Shown: positions 49,801 through 58,378 of the stretch, piece by piece | Layout: each line of letters opens with the position of its first letter | How positions within the stretch are numbered: position 1 is the first letter of the stretch | DNA from: JAEUIT01 sp044220875 | GTDB lineage: Bacteria > Planctomycetota > Phycisphaerae > Phycisphaerales > SM1A02 | DNA: 64,000 nt | NCBI GenBank assembly: GCA_044220875.1 | Contig: JBGAQH010000002.1 | Location: 124,001 to 188,000, forward strand | Direction: 5' to 3' | Position numbers and translations under genes: made by a program | Notes under the pieces: generated by a model | The model's database searches: none | What the model was told of the DNA's origin: nothing | The model's input: only the letters and a program-made list of their open reading frames with translations

Positions 49801-50069
49801 GACTTGCCTCCAGTTGCCTTGCCGGTCGCCACGGACTTCGCCTTCGCACCCGCAGTCGCCCCTGCGGACGCCCCAACGGACTTGGCCTTCCGCGCGGTCA
49901 GCTCGGTCAGCACCCGAGCGAGATCCTTCCGGGTCTTCTTGAACTGCGAGGTGTCCTCGATCTTCTCCGTGACGGTCTGGGCACGGAGATCGAAAAGACG
50001 ACGGCGGAGCCGAGTTGCCTCGACCTTGATCTCGTCGTTGCTGAGCTTGTGGACTTCGACTGCCTTCAT
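49797..50069 (-). CDS. rpmC: 50S ribosomal protein L29
   Basis: A 90-residue protein. The helical core (MKAVEVHKLSNDEIKVEATRL; LRAQTVTEKIEDTSQFKKTR) is normal. A ~28-residue Ala/Gly/Lys/Ser-rich tail is added to the usual ~65. It overlaps rpsQ by 4 bases. Confidence 0.96.
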   Translation of the reverse strand: MKAVEVHKLSNDEIKVEATRLRRRLFDLRAQTVTEKIEDTSQFKKTRKDLARVLTELTARKAKSVGASAGATAGAKAKSVATGKATGGKS

Positions 50070-50177
50070 GACTGGTTCACCGTTGGGTCAGCCCCTTCGT
50101 CGGGGCTCGATTCTCTGGACGCGTTCTGGTCGGGCGTTGTGCTAGTGGGTCGTGTCGGGGCGGGGTCGATTCGCACG

Positions 50178-50597
50178 TCAGACGGCGACGCGACGTCCCA
50201 CGAAACGGGTGCGGATGGGCATCTTGTAGGCGATGCGGGCCATGGCCTGCTTCGCGAGGTCCTCGGGGACGCCGGCGATCTCGAAGAGCACCGTGCCCGG
50301 CTTCACGCGAGCGGCCCAGTACTCGACGTCGGCCTTACCGGTACCCATTCGGGTTTCCAGCGGCTTCTTCGAGATGGGCTTGTCGGGGAAGACGCGGATG
50401 AAGATCTTGCCCTGGCGACGGAGGAAGTGCTGGGCCGCGATACGACCGGCCTCAATCTGCCGACCGGTGACCCAGTACGCCTCGAGGGCCTGGAGGCCGT
50501 ACTCGCCGAAGGCGACGTAGTTGCCGCGCGTCGCATTGCCGCGCAGCTTCCCGCGCTGCTCCTTGCGGAACTTGACTCGCTTTGGCATCAGGGACAT
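50178..50597 (-). CDS. rplP: 50S ribosomal protein L16
   Basis: A 139-residue protein at the A-site face of the 50S subunit. MPKRVKFRKEQRGKLRGNATRG (after two extra residues), RVFPDKPISKKPLETRMGTGKADVEYWAARVKPGTVLFEI and AYKMPIRTRFV identify it. Normal length. Confidence 0.97.
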   Translation of the reverse strand: MSLMPKRVKFRKEQRGKLRGNATRGNYVAFGEYGLQALEAYWVTGRQIEAGRIAAQHFLRRQGKIFIRVFPDKPISKKPLETRMGTGKADVEYWAARVKPGTVLFEIAGVPEDLAKQAMARIAYKMPIRTRFVGRRVAV

Positions 50598-50694
50598 GGC
50601 TATTCGCTCCTGACAGACGGACCTTCATGCGGCCCGGGATGATTCGTGAGGGACGCGATCGACGGACGATCGCCTCGAGAGTGGAACGGACGAT

Positions 50695-51399
50695 TCAGCG
50701 ACGGCCGCGGGCACGAGCCCGGCCGCCGGCAGCCGACGACTGGGTCGCGTCGTCGTCGTGCTCGGAGTACATGCCCTTGAAGACCCAGACCTTCACGCCG
50801 ATCGACCCGTAGGTCGTGTAGCTCTCGCTGATCGCGTAGTCGACGTTCGCCTGGAGCGTCGACAGCGGGATCGATCCGAGACGCTGATCGAGCGTTCGCG
50901 ACATTTCCGCTCCGCCGAGTCGGCCGGAGAGCTGGATGCGAACGCCCTTGGCGCCGTTCTGCATCGCGGACTCGCAACGCATCTTGAGGACGCGGCGGAA
51001 GTTCGCCCGCTTCTTGAGCTGCTCGGCGATGGTCTCGCCGATGAGCTTGGCGTCGATCTCGGGGTTCTTGACCTCGATCACCTTGATCGCGACCTTGCGG
51101 CCGGTGAGGGCCTGAAGGTCGGTCGTGAGCTGCTCGACGCCCGCTCCCTTGAGGCCGACGACCGTTCCGGGGCGTGCGGTCTTGATGATGACCGTGAGCT
51201 CCTCGCGGGTGCGCTCGATGAGGATGTCGGCGACGGCCGCGTAGGGCGGCGTCCGGTTGAGGCGCTTGTCGAGGAACTTCCGGATGCGGTAGTCCTCGAT
51301 GAGAAGCTCACCGAAGAGGGCCTTCGGGGCGAACCAGCGAGACTTGTGGGCCTCGGTGATGCCGACGCGGAAGCCGAAGGGATGGACCTTTTGTCCCAT
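50695..51399 (-). CDS. rpsC: 30S ribosomal protein S3
   Basis: A 234-residue protein with a KH domain (VVGLKGAGVEQLTTDLQALTG; IKVIEVKNPEIDAKLIGETI) and the C-terminal GAKGVRIQLSGRLGGAEMSRT and GVKVWVFKGM. It helps form the mRNA entry site. The start MGQKVHPFGFRVGI is canonical. Confidence 0.97.
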   Translation of the reverse strand: MGQKVHPFGFRVGITEAHKSRWFAPKALFGELLIEDYRIRKFLDKRLNRTPPYAAVADILIERTREELTVIIKTARPGTVVGLKGAGVEQLTTDLQALTGRKVAIKVIEVKNPEIDAKLIGETIAEQLKKRANFRRVLKMRCESAMQNGAKGVRIQLSGRLGGAEMSRTLDQRLGSIPLSTLQANVDYAISESYTTYGSIGVKVWVFKGMYSEHDDDATQSSAAGGRARARGRR

Positions 51400-51467
51400 G
51401 GGGAGTGGTGTCCTAAGCGTGAGTCAGTGAAGGGGTCGAGAGTAGCTGTGAGCGGTTGGGGAAGCGG

Positions 51468-51812
51468 TCAGCGGACATCCACGCCGACGTGGATGTGGCA
51501 GGTCCGCTTCATGATCGGGTGCGAACGTCCGCGGTCCTTGGGCTGGAACCGCTTGATGGTCGGACCCTCGTCGACGCGCGACTCGCTGACGACGAGACGG
51601 CTCACGTCAGCGTTCTTGTCCTGAGCATTCGCGATGGCGCTCTTGAGCACGGTGACGATGAACCACGCGCCACGGCGCTTCGAGAACTGAAGCGAGGTCA
51701 GCGCGGCGTCGACCGGCTGGCCGCGGATCATGTCGGCGATGAGCCGGGCCTTCCGCGGAGCGATGCGAGCGAATCGGTGTGATGCGTTGTACGCCATGGT
51801 GTAACCGTCCAA
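51468..51812 (-). CDS. rplV: 50S ribosomal protein L22
   Basis: A 114-residue tunnel protein. FARIAPRKARLIADMIRGQPVDAAL, the internal LKSAIANAQDKNADV and the C-terminal RGRSHPIMKRTCHIHVGV are typical. Normal length. Confidence 0.96.
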   Translation of the reverse strand: MDGYTMAYNASHRFARIAPRKARLIADMIRGQPVDAALTSLQFSKRRGAWFIVTVLKSAIANAQDKNADVSRLVVSESRVDEGPTIKRFQPKDRGRSHPIMKRTCHIHVGVDVR

Positions 51813-51865
51813 ATTCGAGTCGAGACTGGCCGTTCAGGCCTGGAGTGCGAAGCGGGAGTCCGGGA

Positions 51866-52162
51866 TCAGGCCCCGACCTTCTCGCCGCCCTTCAGGGCTT
51901 CCTTCTTGTTCGTGTGACCCTTGAAGGTGCGGGTGTGGGCGAACTCGCCCAGCTTGTGCCCGACCATGTCCTCGGTGCAGAAGACGTCGATGAACGCCCG
52001 GCCGTTGTGGACCTGGAACGTGAAGCCGACGAACTCGGGCACGATCGTGCAGGCACGAGCCCAAGTCTTGATCGGGGCGCGCTTTCCGCCCTGAGCGATC
52101 TTCTCGACCTTGCGGAAGAGCTTCTCGTGGACGTGGGGACCCTTCTTGAGTGAGCGGGACAT
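51866..52162 (-). CDS. rpsS: 30S ribosomal protein S19
   Basis: A 98-residue head protein. MSRSLKKGPHVHEKLFRKVE, the ARACTIVPEFVGFTFQVHNGR block and MVGHKLGEFAHTRTFKGH are diagnostic. Normal length. Confidence 0.97.
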   Translation of the reverse strand: MSRSLKKGPHVHEKLFRKVEKIAQGGKRAPIKTWARACTIVPEFVGFTFQVHNGRAFIDVFCTEDMVGHKLGEFAHTRTFKGHTNKKEALKGGEKVGA

Positions 52163-52246
52163 GGGTGACCTTCGGAGAGAACGGAGACGGAAAGCTGAAA
52201 CGGAAGAACGAGAGGGGTGATTCGATCGCCGCGGTTGCCCGAGGCG

Positions 52247-53101
52247 TTAGACCTTGAGCTGGCCGTACCGGCGGCTGCGGCGGCGGCGGATGATGCGGCC
52301 GTCGCTGGACTTGCCGAAGCGACGGGTGCGACCACCCTTGGCCTGCGTGCCGGAGGAGTTGGACGGTTCCTGGCCGCCCTTCGATCGGCCTTCACCACCA
52401 CCGTGCGGGTGCTGATGGTGGCACATCGCGACGCCGCGGGTCTTCGGACGACGTCCGAGCCAACGGTTGCGACCGGCCTTGCCGAGGATCACGTTGGCGT
52501 TGTCGGCGTTGCCGACCTCACCGATCGTGGCCCGGCAGTCGAGGGAGACCTGGCGAATTTCGCCCGACGGAAGGACGAAGGTCGCCCAGCGGCCTTCCTT
52601 GTTGGTCAGACGGGCCGACATGCCGGCAGCGCGGCAGAGCAGTCCGCCGGAACCCGGTCGCATCTCCACGCAGTGGATCGCAAGACCGGTCGGGACGAAC
52701 TTCAGCGGCATGCAGTTGCCGGGCTTCGGATCGACGGCGTTCGACGAGCTCACCACGGTGTCGCCCGCGGTCACGCCCTTCGGGGCGATGATGTAGCGGA
52801 GCTCGCCGTCGGGGAACTTGATCAGGGCGATGTGCGAGGAGCGGTTGGGGTCGTATTCGATCCCGACCACCGTCGCGGTCACGTCGTCCTTGTTGCGGCG
52901 GAAGTCGATCTTGCGATAGCGGCGCTTGTGGCCGCCACCCTGACCGAGGATGGTGAGCTTGCCCTGCGTATTGCGGGCGCCCGTCTTGTGGAGCGGGCGG
53001 AGCAGGCTCTTCTCCGGCGTCGTCTTGGTGACCTCAACGTGGAGGTTCACCGAGGCGTTACGACGTCCGTTGGTGACTGGCTTGTAGACGCGAATGGCCA
53101 T
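52247..53101 (-). CDS. rplB: 50S ribosomal protein L2
   Basis: A 284-residue protein near the peptidyl-transferase centre. GGHKRRYRKIDFRRNKDDV, the LHCVEMRPGSGGLLCRAAG-like block and the C-terminal RGVAMCHHQHPHGGGEGRS, with the functional histidine, are present. The end is KSSDGRIIRRRRSRRYGQ. Slightly longer than E. coli L2 (273). Confidence 0.97.
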   Translation of the reverse strand: MAIRVYKPVTNGRRNASVNLHVEVTKTTPEKSLLRPLHKTGARNTQGKLTILGQGGGHKRRYRKIDFRRNKDDVTATVVGIEYDPNRSSHIALIKFPDGELRYIIAPKGVTAGDTVVSSSNAVDPKPGNCMPLKFVPTGLAIHCVEMRPGSGGLLCRAAGMSARLTNKEGRWATFVLPSGEIRQVSLDCRATIGEVGNADNANVILGKAGRNRWLGRRPKTRGVAMCHHQHPHGGGEGRSKGGQEPSNSSGTQAKGGRTRRFGKSSDGRIIRRRRSRRYGQLKV

Positions 53102-53183
53102 TGGAGTGTCTCGTCTGTGTCTCGGGCGACGGGCGGCCTCATGCGGCCGGCCCGGTCAGATCGAAGTCAAGCGGCTCGGAAAA

Positions 53184-53459
53184 TCAGAAGAGCTCGATCT
53201 TGTCCTCGGGGTGAACCTTCACGATCGCACGCTTGAAGGTCTTGCCCTCAATGACGCCGTAGCGATACGCACGATCACGGCGCTTGCGGTTGATCGTGCT
53301 GACGTTCAGCACGCGAACCTTGTAGAGCGCCTCGACGGCCTTCTTGATGTCGGTCTTCGTCGCGCGACGATCGACCGAGAACGAGTAGCGATTCGCCTCG
53401 GTGGCGGCGGTCGCCTTCTCCGTGACGAGCGGCTTCCGGATGACGTCGGTGGGAAGCAT
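53184..53459 (-). CDS. rplW: 50S ribosomal protein L23
   Basis: A 91-residue protein at the tunnel exit. DVIRKPLVTEKATAATEANRY and DIKKAVEALYKVRVLNVSTI match the family. The start overlaps the rplD stop by one base at 53459. Confidence 0.96.
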   Translation of the reverse strand: MLPTDVIRKPLVTEKATAATEANRYSFSVDRRATKTDIKKAVEALYKVRVLNVSTINRKRRDRAYRYGVIEGKTFKRAIVKVHPEDKIELF

Positions 53460-54121
53460 CAGGCGACCTCCTTCGCGCTCTCGCCGGCCTTCCAGCAGGT
53501 GCTGTCGAGGAAGCTCTGAAGAGCGGCCTTGTCGACGACGAGGTAGCGGTGGTTCAAAAGCTCGAAGGCGTTGAGCTGCTCGATGCGGCAGACGTCAACG
53601 CCTTCAATGTTGCGAGCCGATCGGATCGCGTTTCGGTTCTTCGGATCAACCGCAACCAGGCAGGTGCGGTTAATGCCGACTGCCCCGAGGAGCGCGGCGA
53701 AATCCGCGGTCTTCGGGGCAGCAAAGTTGAGATCGGCGAAGCACTTCACCTCGCCGTCGACGAGCTTCGCGAGCAGCGCGTTGCGGTTGGCAAGGCGGCG
53801 CGAGGTCTTGGAGAGCGAGGCGCGGAAGTCTTCGCGGGTCCGGGTCTTCGCGAAGGCGACGCCGCCGCCCTTGCGGTTGGGGACGCGGCTGGCGCCGACG
53901 CGAGCGTTACCGGTGCCCTTCTGCTTGTAGAGCTTCCGGGTCGAGCCTTCGACGGAACCGCGGCTCTTCGTGCGGGCCGAGCCCTGACGCTGATTGCCGT
54001 GGGTGATGACGTAGGCCTGCTTGAGCAGGGCGAAGCGGACGGTGCCGCCGAGGCTCTGCTCGTCGATCGACAGGGTGTCGACCTGCTTGCCTGACTTGTC
54101 GTAGATGGGCAGGGAAATCAT
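53459..54121 (-). CDS. rplD: 50S ribosomal protein L4
   Basis: A 220-residue protein with the tunnel loop GSARTKSRGSVEGSTRKLYKQ and TGNARVGASRVPNRKGGGVAF. A DxKNRNAIRSARNI block and LLNHRYLVVDKAAL follow. In enterobacteria L4 autoregulates the S10 operon; here a 269-bp gap precedes it, which could carry control elements. Confidence 0.96.
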   Translation of the reverse strand: MISLPIYDKSGKQVDTLSIDEQSLGGTVRFALLKQAYVITHGNQRQGSARTKSRGSVEGSTRKLYKQKGTGNARVGASRVPNRKGGGVAFAKTRTREDFRASLSKTSRRLANRNALLAKLVDGEVKCFADLNFAAPKTADFAALLGAVGINRTCLVAVDPKNRNAIRSARNIEGVDVCRIEQLNAFELLNHRYLVVDKAALQSFLDSTCWKAGESAKEVA

Positions 54122-54381
54122 GGTGCGGTCCTTGGGGCGGCACTCGAGACCCGAAGGGGCCTGGTGCCGTCATTCGCCTCCGCCTCCGGCCACCGTGACG
54201 GATGGTGGCGGGCAGGCTTTGACTCAGGTGCGCCTCGGAACGGTGGGGAGTCGCGTGCGGAATGCACGGATCCGGGAGGTTCCAACAGCGTCGGGCTGGT
54301 TTGTCGTCACTTGGTCGTCCCGCCCGATTCGTCGTCGCGGATCCCGAAGGAAGCGGCGGCGTTGGGGGCGGCGCACCAAGT

Positions 54382-54408
54382 ATTCAGGCCTTACTTGCCG
54401 GCCTGAAT
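54382..54408 (-). promoter_or_regulatory. Hairpin enclosing the rplC stop codon
   Basis: Arms ATTCAGGCC (54382-54390) and GGCCTGAAT (54400-54408) form a perfect 9-bp stem. The TAA stop of rplC lies in the 9-base loop. It is not followed by a T run; it heads the 269-bp gap before rplD. Confidence 0.5.
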
Positions 54409-55077
54409 GCGTGCCTTTCGCTTGTAGAGACGGGTGGATGGCCGGATGACGAGATACCCGTCGTTGGCGCCCGGCACTGCGCCCTTGACGAGGAGGAGGT
54501 TCTTTTCGGCGTCGAAGGCGACAACATCAAGGCTGCGAACAGTGACCTGCTCGTTGCCCATCTGGCCGCTCATTCGCTTGCCCTTCTTGATCTTGGCGCC
54601 ATGGCCACGGTCGGTACCGTGGGAGCCGATGCTGCCGCCGGTGCGGTGCTTTCGCTCCGTACCGTGCGTCGCGCACATGCCCTTGAAGTTGTGGCGCTTC
54701 ATCTGACCCTGGAAGCCCTTGCCCTTCGAGGTGCCGATCACGTCGACGAACTTGATGCCGTCGAGGATCGAGACCGTGAGGGTCTGGCCGAGCTCGAAGC
54801 CGTTCGCCTCGGCGTCGTCCTTGCAGCGGAACTCGCGGTGAACGCGCTTCGGTGCGGTTCCGGCCTTCGCGTCGTGGCCAATGTTGGCCTGATTCGAGCG
54901 GCGGGCCTTCATGTCTTCCATGCCAATCTGGACGGCGCTGTAGCCATGCTTGTCGGCGGTCTTGACCTGGGTAACGACACACGGGCCAGCCTGCACGACG
55001 GTGACGGGGACGTTCTTCCCGTCCGCCATGAAGTAGCGGGTCATTCCGATCTTCTTGCCGAGGATCACTGCTGCCAT
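54391..55077 (-). CDS. rplC: 50S ribosomal protein L3
   Basis: A 228-residue protein. MAAVILGKKIGMTRYFMADGK, GTSKGKGFQGQMKRHNFKG and THGTERKHRTGGSIG, followed by RSLDVVAFDAEKNLLLVKGAVPG, are diagnostic. It is slightly longer than E. coli L3 (209). It is preceded by a 187-bp gap containing a terminator right after rpsJ. Confidence 0.97.
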   Translation of the reverse strand: MAAVILGKKIGMTRYFMADGKNVPVTVVQAGPCVVTQVKTADKHGYSAVQIGMEDMKARRSNQANIGHDAKAGTAPKRVHREFRCKDDAEANGFELGQTLTVSILDGIKFVDVIGTSKGKGFQGQMKRHNFKGMCATHGTERKHRTGGSIGSHGTDRGHGAKIKKGKRMSGQMGNEQVTVRSLDVVAFDAEKNLLLVKGAVPGANDGYLVIRPSTRLYKRKARIQAGK

Positions 55078-55233
55078 GGAAGGTCTTCTTTGTGGGCCTG
55101 CTGAAAGACAGGTTGGGGTCAGGGCCAGAGGTCAGGCCGGATTCGGCTTCCCGGGGGAAGGATCGGCTGACGTTGCCGGGGCTGGAGCCCATCTCCGTCG
55201 GCCCGAGGGCCACGCGTCGATGGGGAACGAAAA

Positions 55234-55255
55234 CGCCCGAAGGGGACTTCGGGCG
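55234..55255 (-). terminator. Terminator/attenuator right after rpsJ
   Basis: On the reverse strand a perfect 9-bp stem (CGCCCGAAG with CTTCGGGCG, loop TCCC) is followed by TTTTCG. It begins about 10 bases after the rpsJ stop, inside the S10 operon. Confidence 0.8.
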
Positions 55256-55264
55256 GGAAGTGGC

Positions 55265-55573
55265 TTACGCCTTGATGCGGACGAACACGCCGGCCGGGAC
55301 GACGAGGCGGTTGAGCGCCTCGACGGTGCGGTGGTTCGGCTCCGTGATGTCAATGATCCGCTTGTGCGTGCGGATCTCAAACTGCTCACGACTCTTCTTG
55401 TCGATGAACGGGCTGCGGTTGACCGTGTAGATCTCGCGCCGCGTCGGCAGCGGAACGGGACCCGCGACGCGGGCTCCGGTGCGCTTCGCGTGATCAACGA
55501 TCTCGCGAGCCGAGGCGTCGAGCGCCTGATGGTCGTAGGCTTCCATCCGAATTCGGATCTTGCCGCCAGTCAT
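55265..55573 (-). CDS. rpsJ: 30S ribosomal protein S10
   Basis: A 102-residue protein, first gene of the ribosomal-protein superoperon. KIRIRMEAYDHQALDASAREIV, GPVPLPTRREIYTVNRSPFIDK and HKRIIDITEPNHRTVEALNRL are diagnostic. S10 also serves as NusE in antitermination. rpsL, rpsG, fusA and tuf, often upstream, are absent. The leader from the predicted promoter is ~215 bases and contains a long hairpin. Confidence 0.97.
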   Translation of the reverse strand: MTGGKIRIRMEAYDHQALDASAREIVDHAKRTGARVAGPVPLPTRREIYTVNRSPFIDKKSREQFEIRTHKRIIDITEPNHRTVEALNRLVVPAGVFVRIKA

Positions 55574-55684
55574 GCCGGAACCTGTTCCCCAAGCGAGGGA
55601 AAGAGAGAGTCGCCGCCGCTCTCCGCTTCAACCGTCGGTCGCTCGCATTCGCGGAATCGCGAACACAGGCGGTGGAGACGGCCT

Positions 55685-55728
55685 CGGCTCCGACAGCGAC
55701 GTCACGCATGACGTCCGTCTCGGAGCCG
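55685..55728 (-). promoter_or_regulatory. Long stem-loop in the S10-operon leader
   Basis: On the reverse strand CGGCTCCGA pairs with TCGGAGCCG (9 bp). A 5x5 internal loop follows, then ACGTCA-TGCG-TGACGT (6 bp, 4-base loop). It lies ~60 bases into the predicted transcript and ~110 before rpsJ; an autoregulatory or antitermination element is plausible. Confidence 0.55.
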
Positions 55729-55796
55729 CGTCGGCAACCTTCGGCACGCACAGCGCGTACCGCGAAAAGGCCACCGGGAAACGGCGAGAATCGGGG

Positions 55797-55824
55797 AGGA
55801 TAGCCATCTGCCCGATCCTGTCAA
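55797..55824 (-). promoter_or_regulatory. Predicted promoter of the S10 superoperon
   Basis: On the reverse strand TTGACA (55819-55824), a 16-base spacer and TATCCT (55797-55802). It is the best sigma-70-like promoter upstream of rpsJ. Confidence 0.7.
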
Positions 55825-56053
55825 GCCATCACGTTCATCCGACCGCTTCCAACGCCTGTGAAATGGCCGCTCCGGACCGCGTCGCAGCGTCGAGTCGATG
55901 CGGCGTCAGCAGAGGAATCACGTATCGGTCCTCTTTCAATCGATCGTCGGGCAGGGAACAATGCGTTCTCGCTCCCGATCTGGGACTCGCGATAGGGCAT
56001 TGATCCCGGCTGAGCGGCCGAGCTGGCTCTTCTCCTTCTTCCTCGCGGTGCCG

Positions 56054-57577
56054 ATGCATCCCACCCCCTTCACTCGAGCCTCGCTGCGGGCAGCGTGCGC
56101 AATCCTCTTCCTGTCCACAGCGTGTCCCGCAGCCTCGCGCTCCGACGATCCGGCCCCGCCGCCGCCCGCCGCTCCAGCAACTCCAGCCGCGCCCACGAAG
56201 TCTGGCGGTGGGAATCAGCCCCAGAAGGCCCCCGCGCCACCCACGGCTTCCGACTCCAAGGCGGAGGAGCCGGGCTGGGTTGAGGTCGAGGGACTCGGGC
56301 TCCGCATCAAGCCTCCGCAACCGGCGCTCGGTCGAAGCGAGACGGTCAACGGAGTCCTCCGCTACGAGATCGCCGACGGTTCCGAGAGCCCGCGCTGGTG
56401 GATGCGACTCCAGACGCTGGTGAGCTCGCGCGGCGGCCTCACCGCCGAAGATCAGGTGAAGGCATATCTGGCGGCACTTACGAAAAACGGCAAGAGTTTC
56501 ACGGTCAAGCTCGACGAGCCACTGACCCCGCAGGGTGCCGCGGGCGAAGGCCGCCTCACCATCATCGAGTCGCCGCTGCCTGAGGGCGGTTCGGGCATGA
56601 GCGGATGGGCGATCATTCCCAATGGCGAAGACCGCTACCTGGTCGCATCGATCGTCGCCTCGGCGAGCACCTTCGATGCGACCTTTCCGTCGCTTCGCGA
56701 GTGCCTTCGCGCGGTTCGCATCATCTCGACCGACGCCATCGCGGCCGAGCGGCGCGAGCGGATCGACCGGGGCACCGCGATCGTGCGCTTCTCCGAACAG
56801 GTGATGCGCGGAGCGATCCAGGAGGAGCCCCTGCTCTTCCGCGTCTACCGCCCGGGCAAGCCCGACGACACGAGCGACGATGTCGAATTGGGTTGGATGA
56901 CCGTGCGGGCGATCGAAGGCATGCGCGGCGAGGTCGACGGCGCCAGGAATCGCGAGGAGCTCGCGGCCGAGGAGCGTGACGCGGGCCTGCTGGTCATCGT
57001 GCAGGCCAAGACCGTCATCGACAACGACGCGACGAACATCGTCGACACCGAGAGCCGCTACTGGGTCTCCTGGGATCGGGGCTCGGAGATGTGGTCGATT
57101 CGCTCGACGCAGCGCCAGCGCGAGGCGAGCCGCACCACGGGCCAAACCGGCGTGCGCACGCCGCCGCGCCACGGCGATCCCCGACCGATCCTGCGAGTCG
57201 TGAATCCGGTCGGCGTCACCGAGCCACTCGAGTGGGTCGTCCCCCCGAACTATCTTTCGCAGGCCGAGCTGATCATGCTCGGGCGACTGCTTCCCAAGAC
57301 GGATCCGAAGCCGCTGCCCTACGCCAGCTACGCCTTCGATCCGAAGACCAACGGCCTGCCCCAGCGCCTCGACGAGCTCCGGCGGAATGACGACGGCACC
57401 TGGACGCTCGAGACGCGCATCGGCACCGCGCCCATTCCGCTCGTCCAAACATTCGACGAGAAGGGCAACCGCATCCGGCGCGTCGATGCCGACGCGAACG
57501 GAGCGGTGGTGACCGAGCGCATCGGCGTCGATGCCCTCAAGACGCTCTGGCAACGGAAGGGGCTCCCGATCTCATGA
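56054..57577 (+). CDS. Hypothetical exported protein
   Basis: A 507-residue protein with a signal peptide (hydrophobic AACAILFLSTACPAAS) that could also be a weak lipobox around Cys (STAC). A Pro/Ala-rich linker (~25-75) follows, then a domain beginning WVEVEGLGLRIKPP. The family is not recognised; the fold looks mixed alpha/beta, with SGWAIIPNGEDRYLVASIV as a conserved-looking patch. ATG 56054 begins the signal; the frame is open to 55898. The stop overlaps the next start (ATGA), so the two exported proteins are translationally coupled and may act together. Confidence 0.65.
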   Translation: MHPTPFTRASLRAACAILFLSTACPAASRSDDPAPPPPAAPATPAAPTKSGGGNQPQKAPAPPTASDSKAEEPGWVEVEGLGLRIKPPQPALGRSETVNGVLRYEIADGSESPRWWMRLQTLVSSRGGLTAEDQVKAYLAALTKNGKSFTVKLDEPLTPQGAAGEGRLTIIESPLPEGGSGMSGWAIIPNGEDRYLVASIVASASTFDATFPSLRECLRAVRIISTDAIAAERRERIDRGTAIVRFSEQVMRGAIQEEPLLFRVYRPGKPDDTSDDVELGWMTVRAIEGMRGEVDGARNREELAAEERDAGLLVIVQAKTVIDNDATNIVDTESRYWVSWDRGSEMWSIRSTQRQREASRTTGQTGVRTPPRHGDPRPILRVVNPVGVTEPLEWVVPPNYLSQAELIMLGRLLPKTDPKPLPYASYAFDPKTNGLPQRLDELRRNDDGTWTLETRIGTAPIPLVQTFDEKGNRIRRVDADANGAVVTERIGVDALKTLWQRKGLPIS

Positions 57578-58308
57578 AGCGTCCGCAGCGGCTCGCCGGG
57601 CCGCTCATCATCGCCGCGTTCGCAGCGCTGAGCGCCGGCTGCACGACGGTCACCACCACCTCGACCACCGCGGGCGCCGGCGACGGGATCGCGATGGCCG
57701 GTGCGCTGCCGGCCGAGGGATCCGTGGCCGGAGCCGACCTTCTTCCGGGACGCGAGGGCAAGGAGTCATGGACCTCGAAGGAGGGCCTCCTCGCGCCGGG
57801 CACGTTCGAGGTCACGACCGTCGCCGATGGCGCGGCGGGCCGCCATGCGACTCGGACCGCGGACCTTGAGACGGCCCGCTGGAGCGTGACCGACCGAGGC
57901 GAGGTCGTCATGCACTCGGTGGATTCCCATCCGGACAAGACCTCGTCGCTCTTCGATCCCCCGCTTCTCCTGGCGCCGGCATCGCTCGCGGCGGGCGAGG
58001 AGCGGACGGTGGAATCGTCGATGCGGGCGGTCTTCACCGCGACCCCAGACAGGGAGCGCGACCACGGCCACGCGACCCGGACAGTCCGATACGACCGCGA
58101 CGAGTCGATTCGGTGGCGTGGCGAGCAGCATCGCGCGAAGGTCGTGACGGTGCGGTTTCGCGGCGAGCTCGGCACCGCCACCGCCGACCGGACCTCTGAG
58201 CTGTGGGTGATTCCGGGAACCGGCATCGTCGCCGAGCGATGGACCGAGACGCTCACCATCCTGAAGGTCTTCACCAAGAAGAGCAGCCAGTTCGCCTTTC
58301 GCGAGTGA
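57574..58308 (+). CDS. Hypothetical lipoprotein
   Basis: A 244-residue protein with an N-terminal signal ending LSAGC (Cys23), probably lipidated, and a Thr-rich stretch after it. The remainder is predicted beta-rich (FEVTTVADG; WSVTDRGEVVMHSVDSHP; ELWVIPGTGIVAERWTETLTIL). The family is not recognised. It overlaps the upstream exported protein by 4 bases. Confidence 0.7.
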   Translation: MKRPQRLAGPLIIAAFAALSAGCTTVTTTSTTAGAGDGIAMAGALPAEGSVAGADLLPGREGKESWTSKEGLLAPGTFEVTTVADGAAGRHATRTADLETARWSVTDRGEVVMHSVDSHPDKTSSLFDPPLLLAPASLAAGEERTVESSMRAVFTATPDRERDHGHATRTVRYDRDESIRWRGEQHRAKVVTVRFRGELGTATADRTSELWVIPGTGIVAERWTETLTILKVFTKKSSQFAFRE

Positions 58309-58339
58309 CTCGCTTCATGCGCAAGATCCAAGATCTCGC

Positions 58340-58369
58340 TTGAGCGTTCCCGAGTCGCGGGCGTACCCT
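58340..58369 (+). promoter_or_regulatory. Candidate promoter for the glycosyltransferase gene
   Basis: TTGAGC (58340-58345) and TACCCT (58364-58369) with an 18-base spacer end nine bases before the ATG at 58379, implying a leaderless or near-leaderless transcript. Confidence 0.4.
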
Positions 58370-58378
58370 CTCCCCCGT

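Larger units (their letters stand above)
55574..56053. other. Intergenic control region between rpsJ and a divergent gene
   Basis: About 480 bases. The left half is the predicted rpsJ leader with its promoter and stem-loop. The right half is open for coding on the forward strand as an extension of the next gene, but no conserved protein segment is seen there. Confidence 0.5.

Noticed and set aside
55090..55160. Cobalamin-riboswitch-like GGGAAGCCGAATCCGGC upstream of rplC
   Set aside because: The rest of the B12 box core, including a GCCACTG segment, is missing and the downstream gene is ribosomal.
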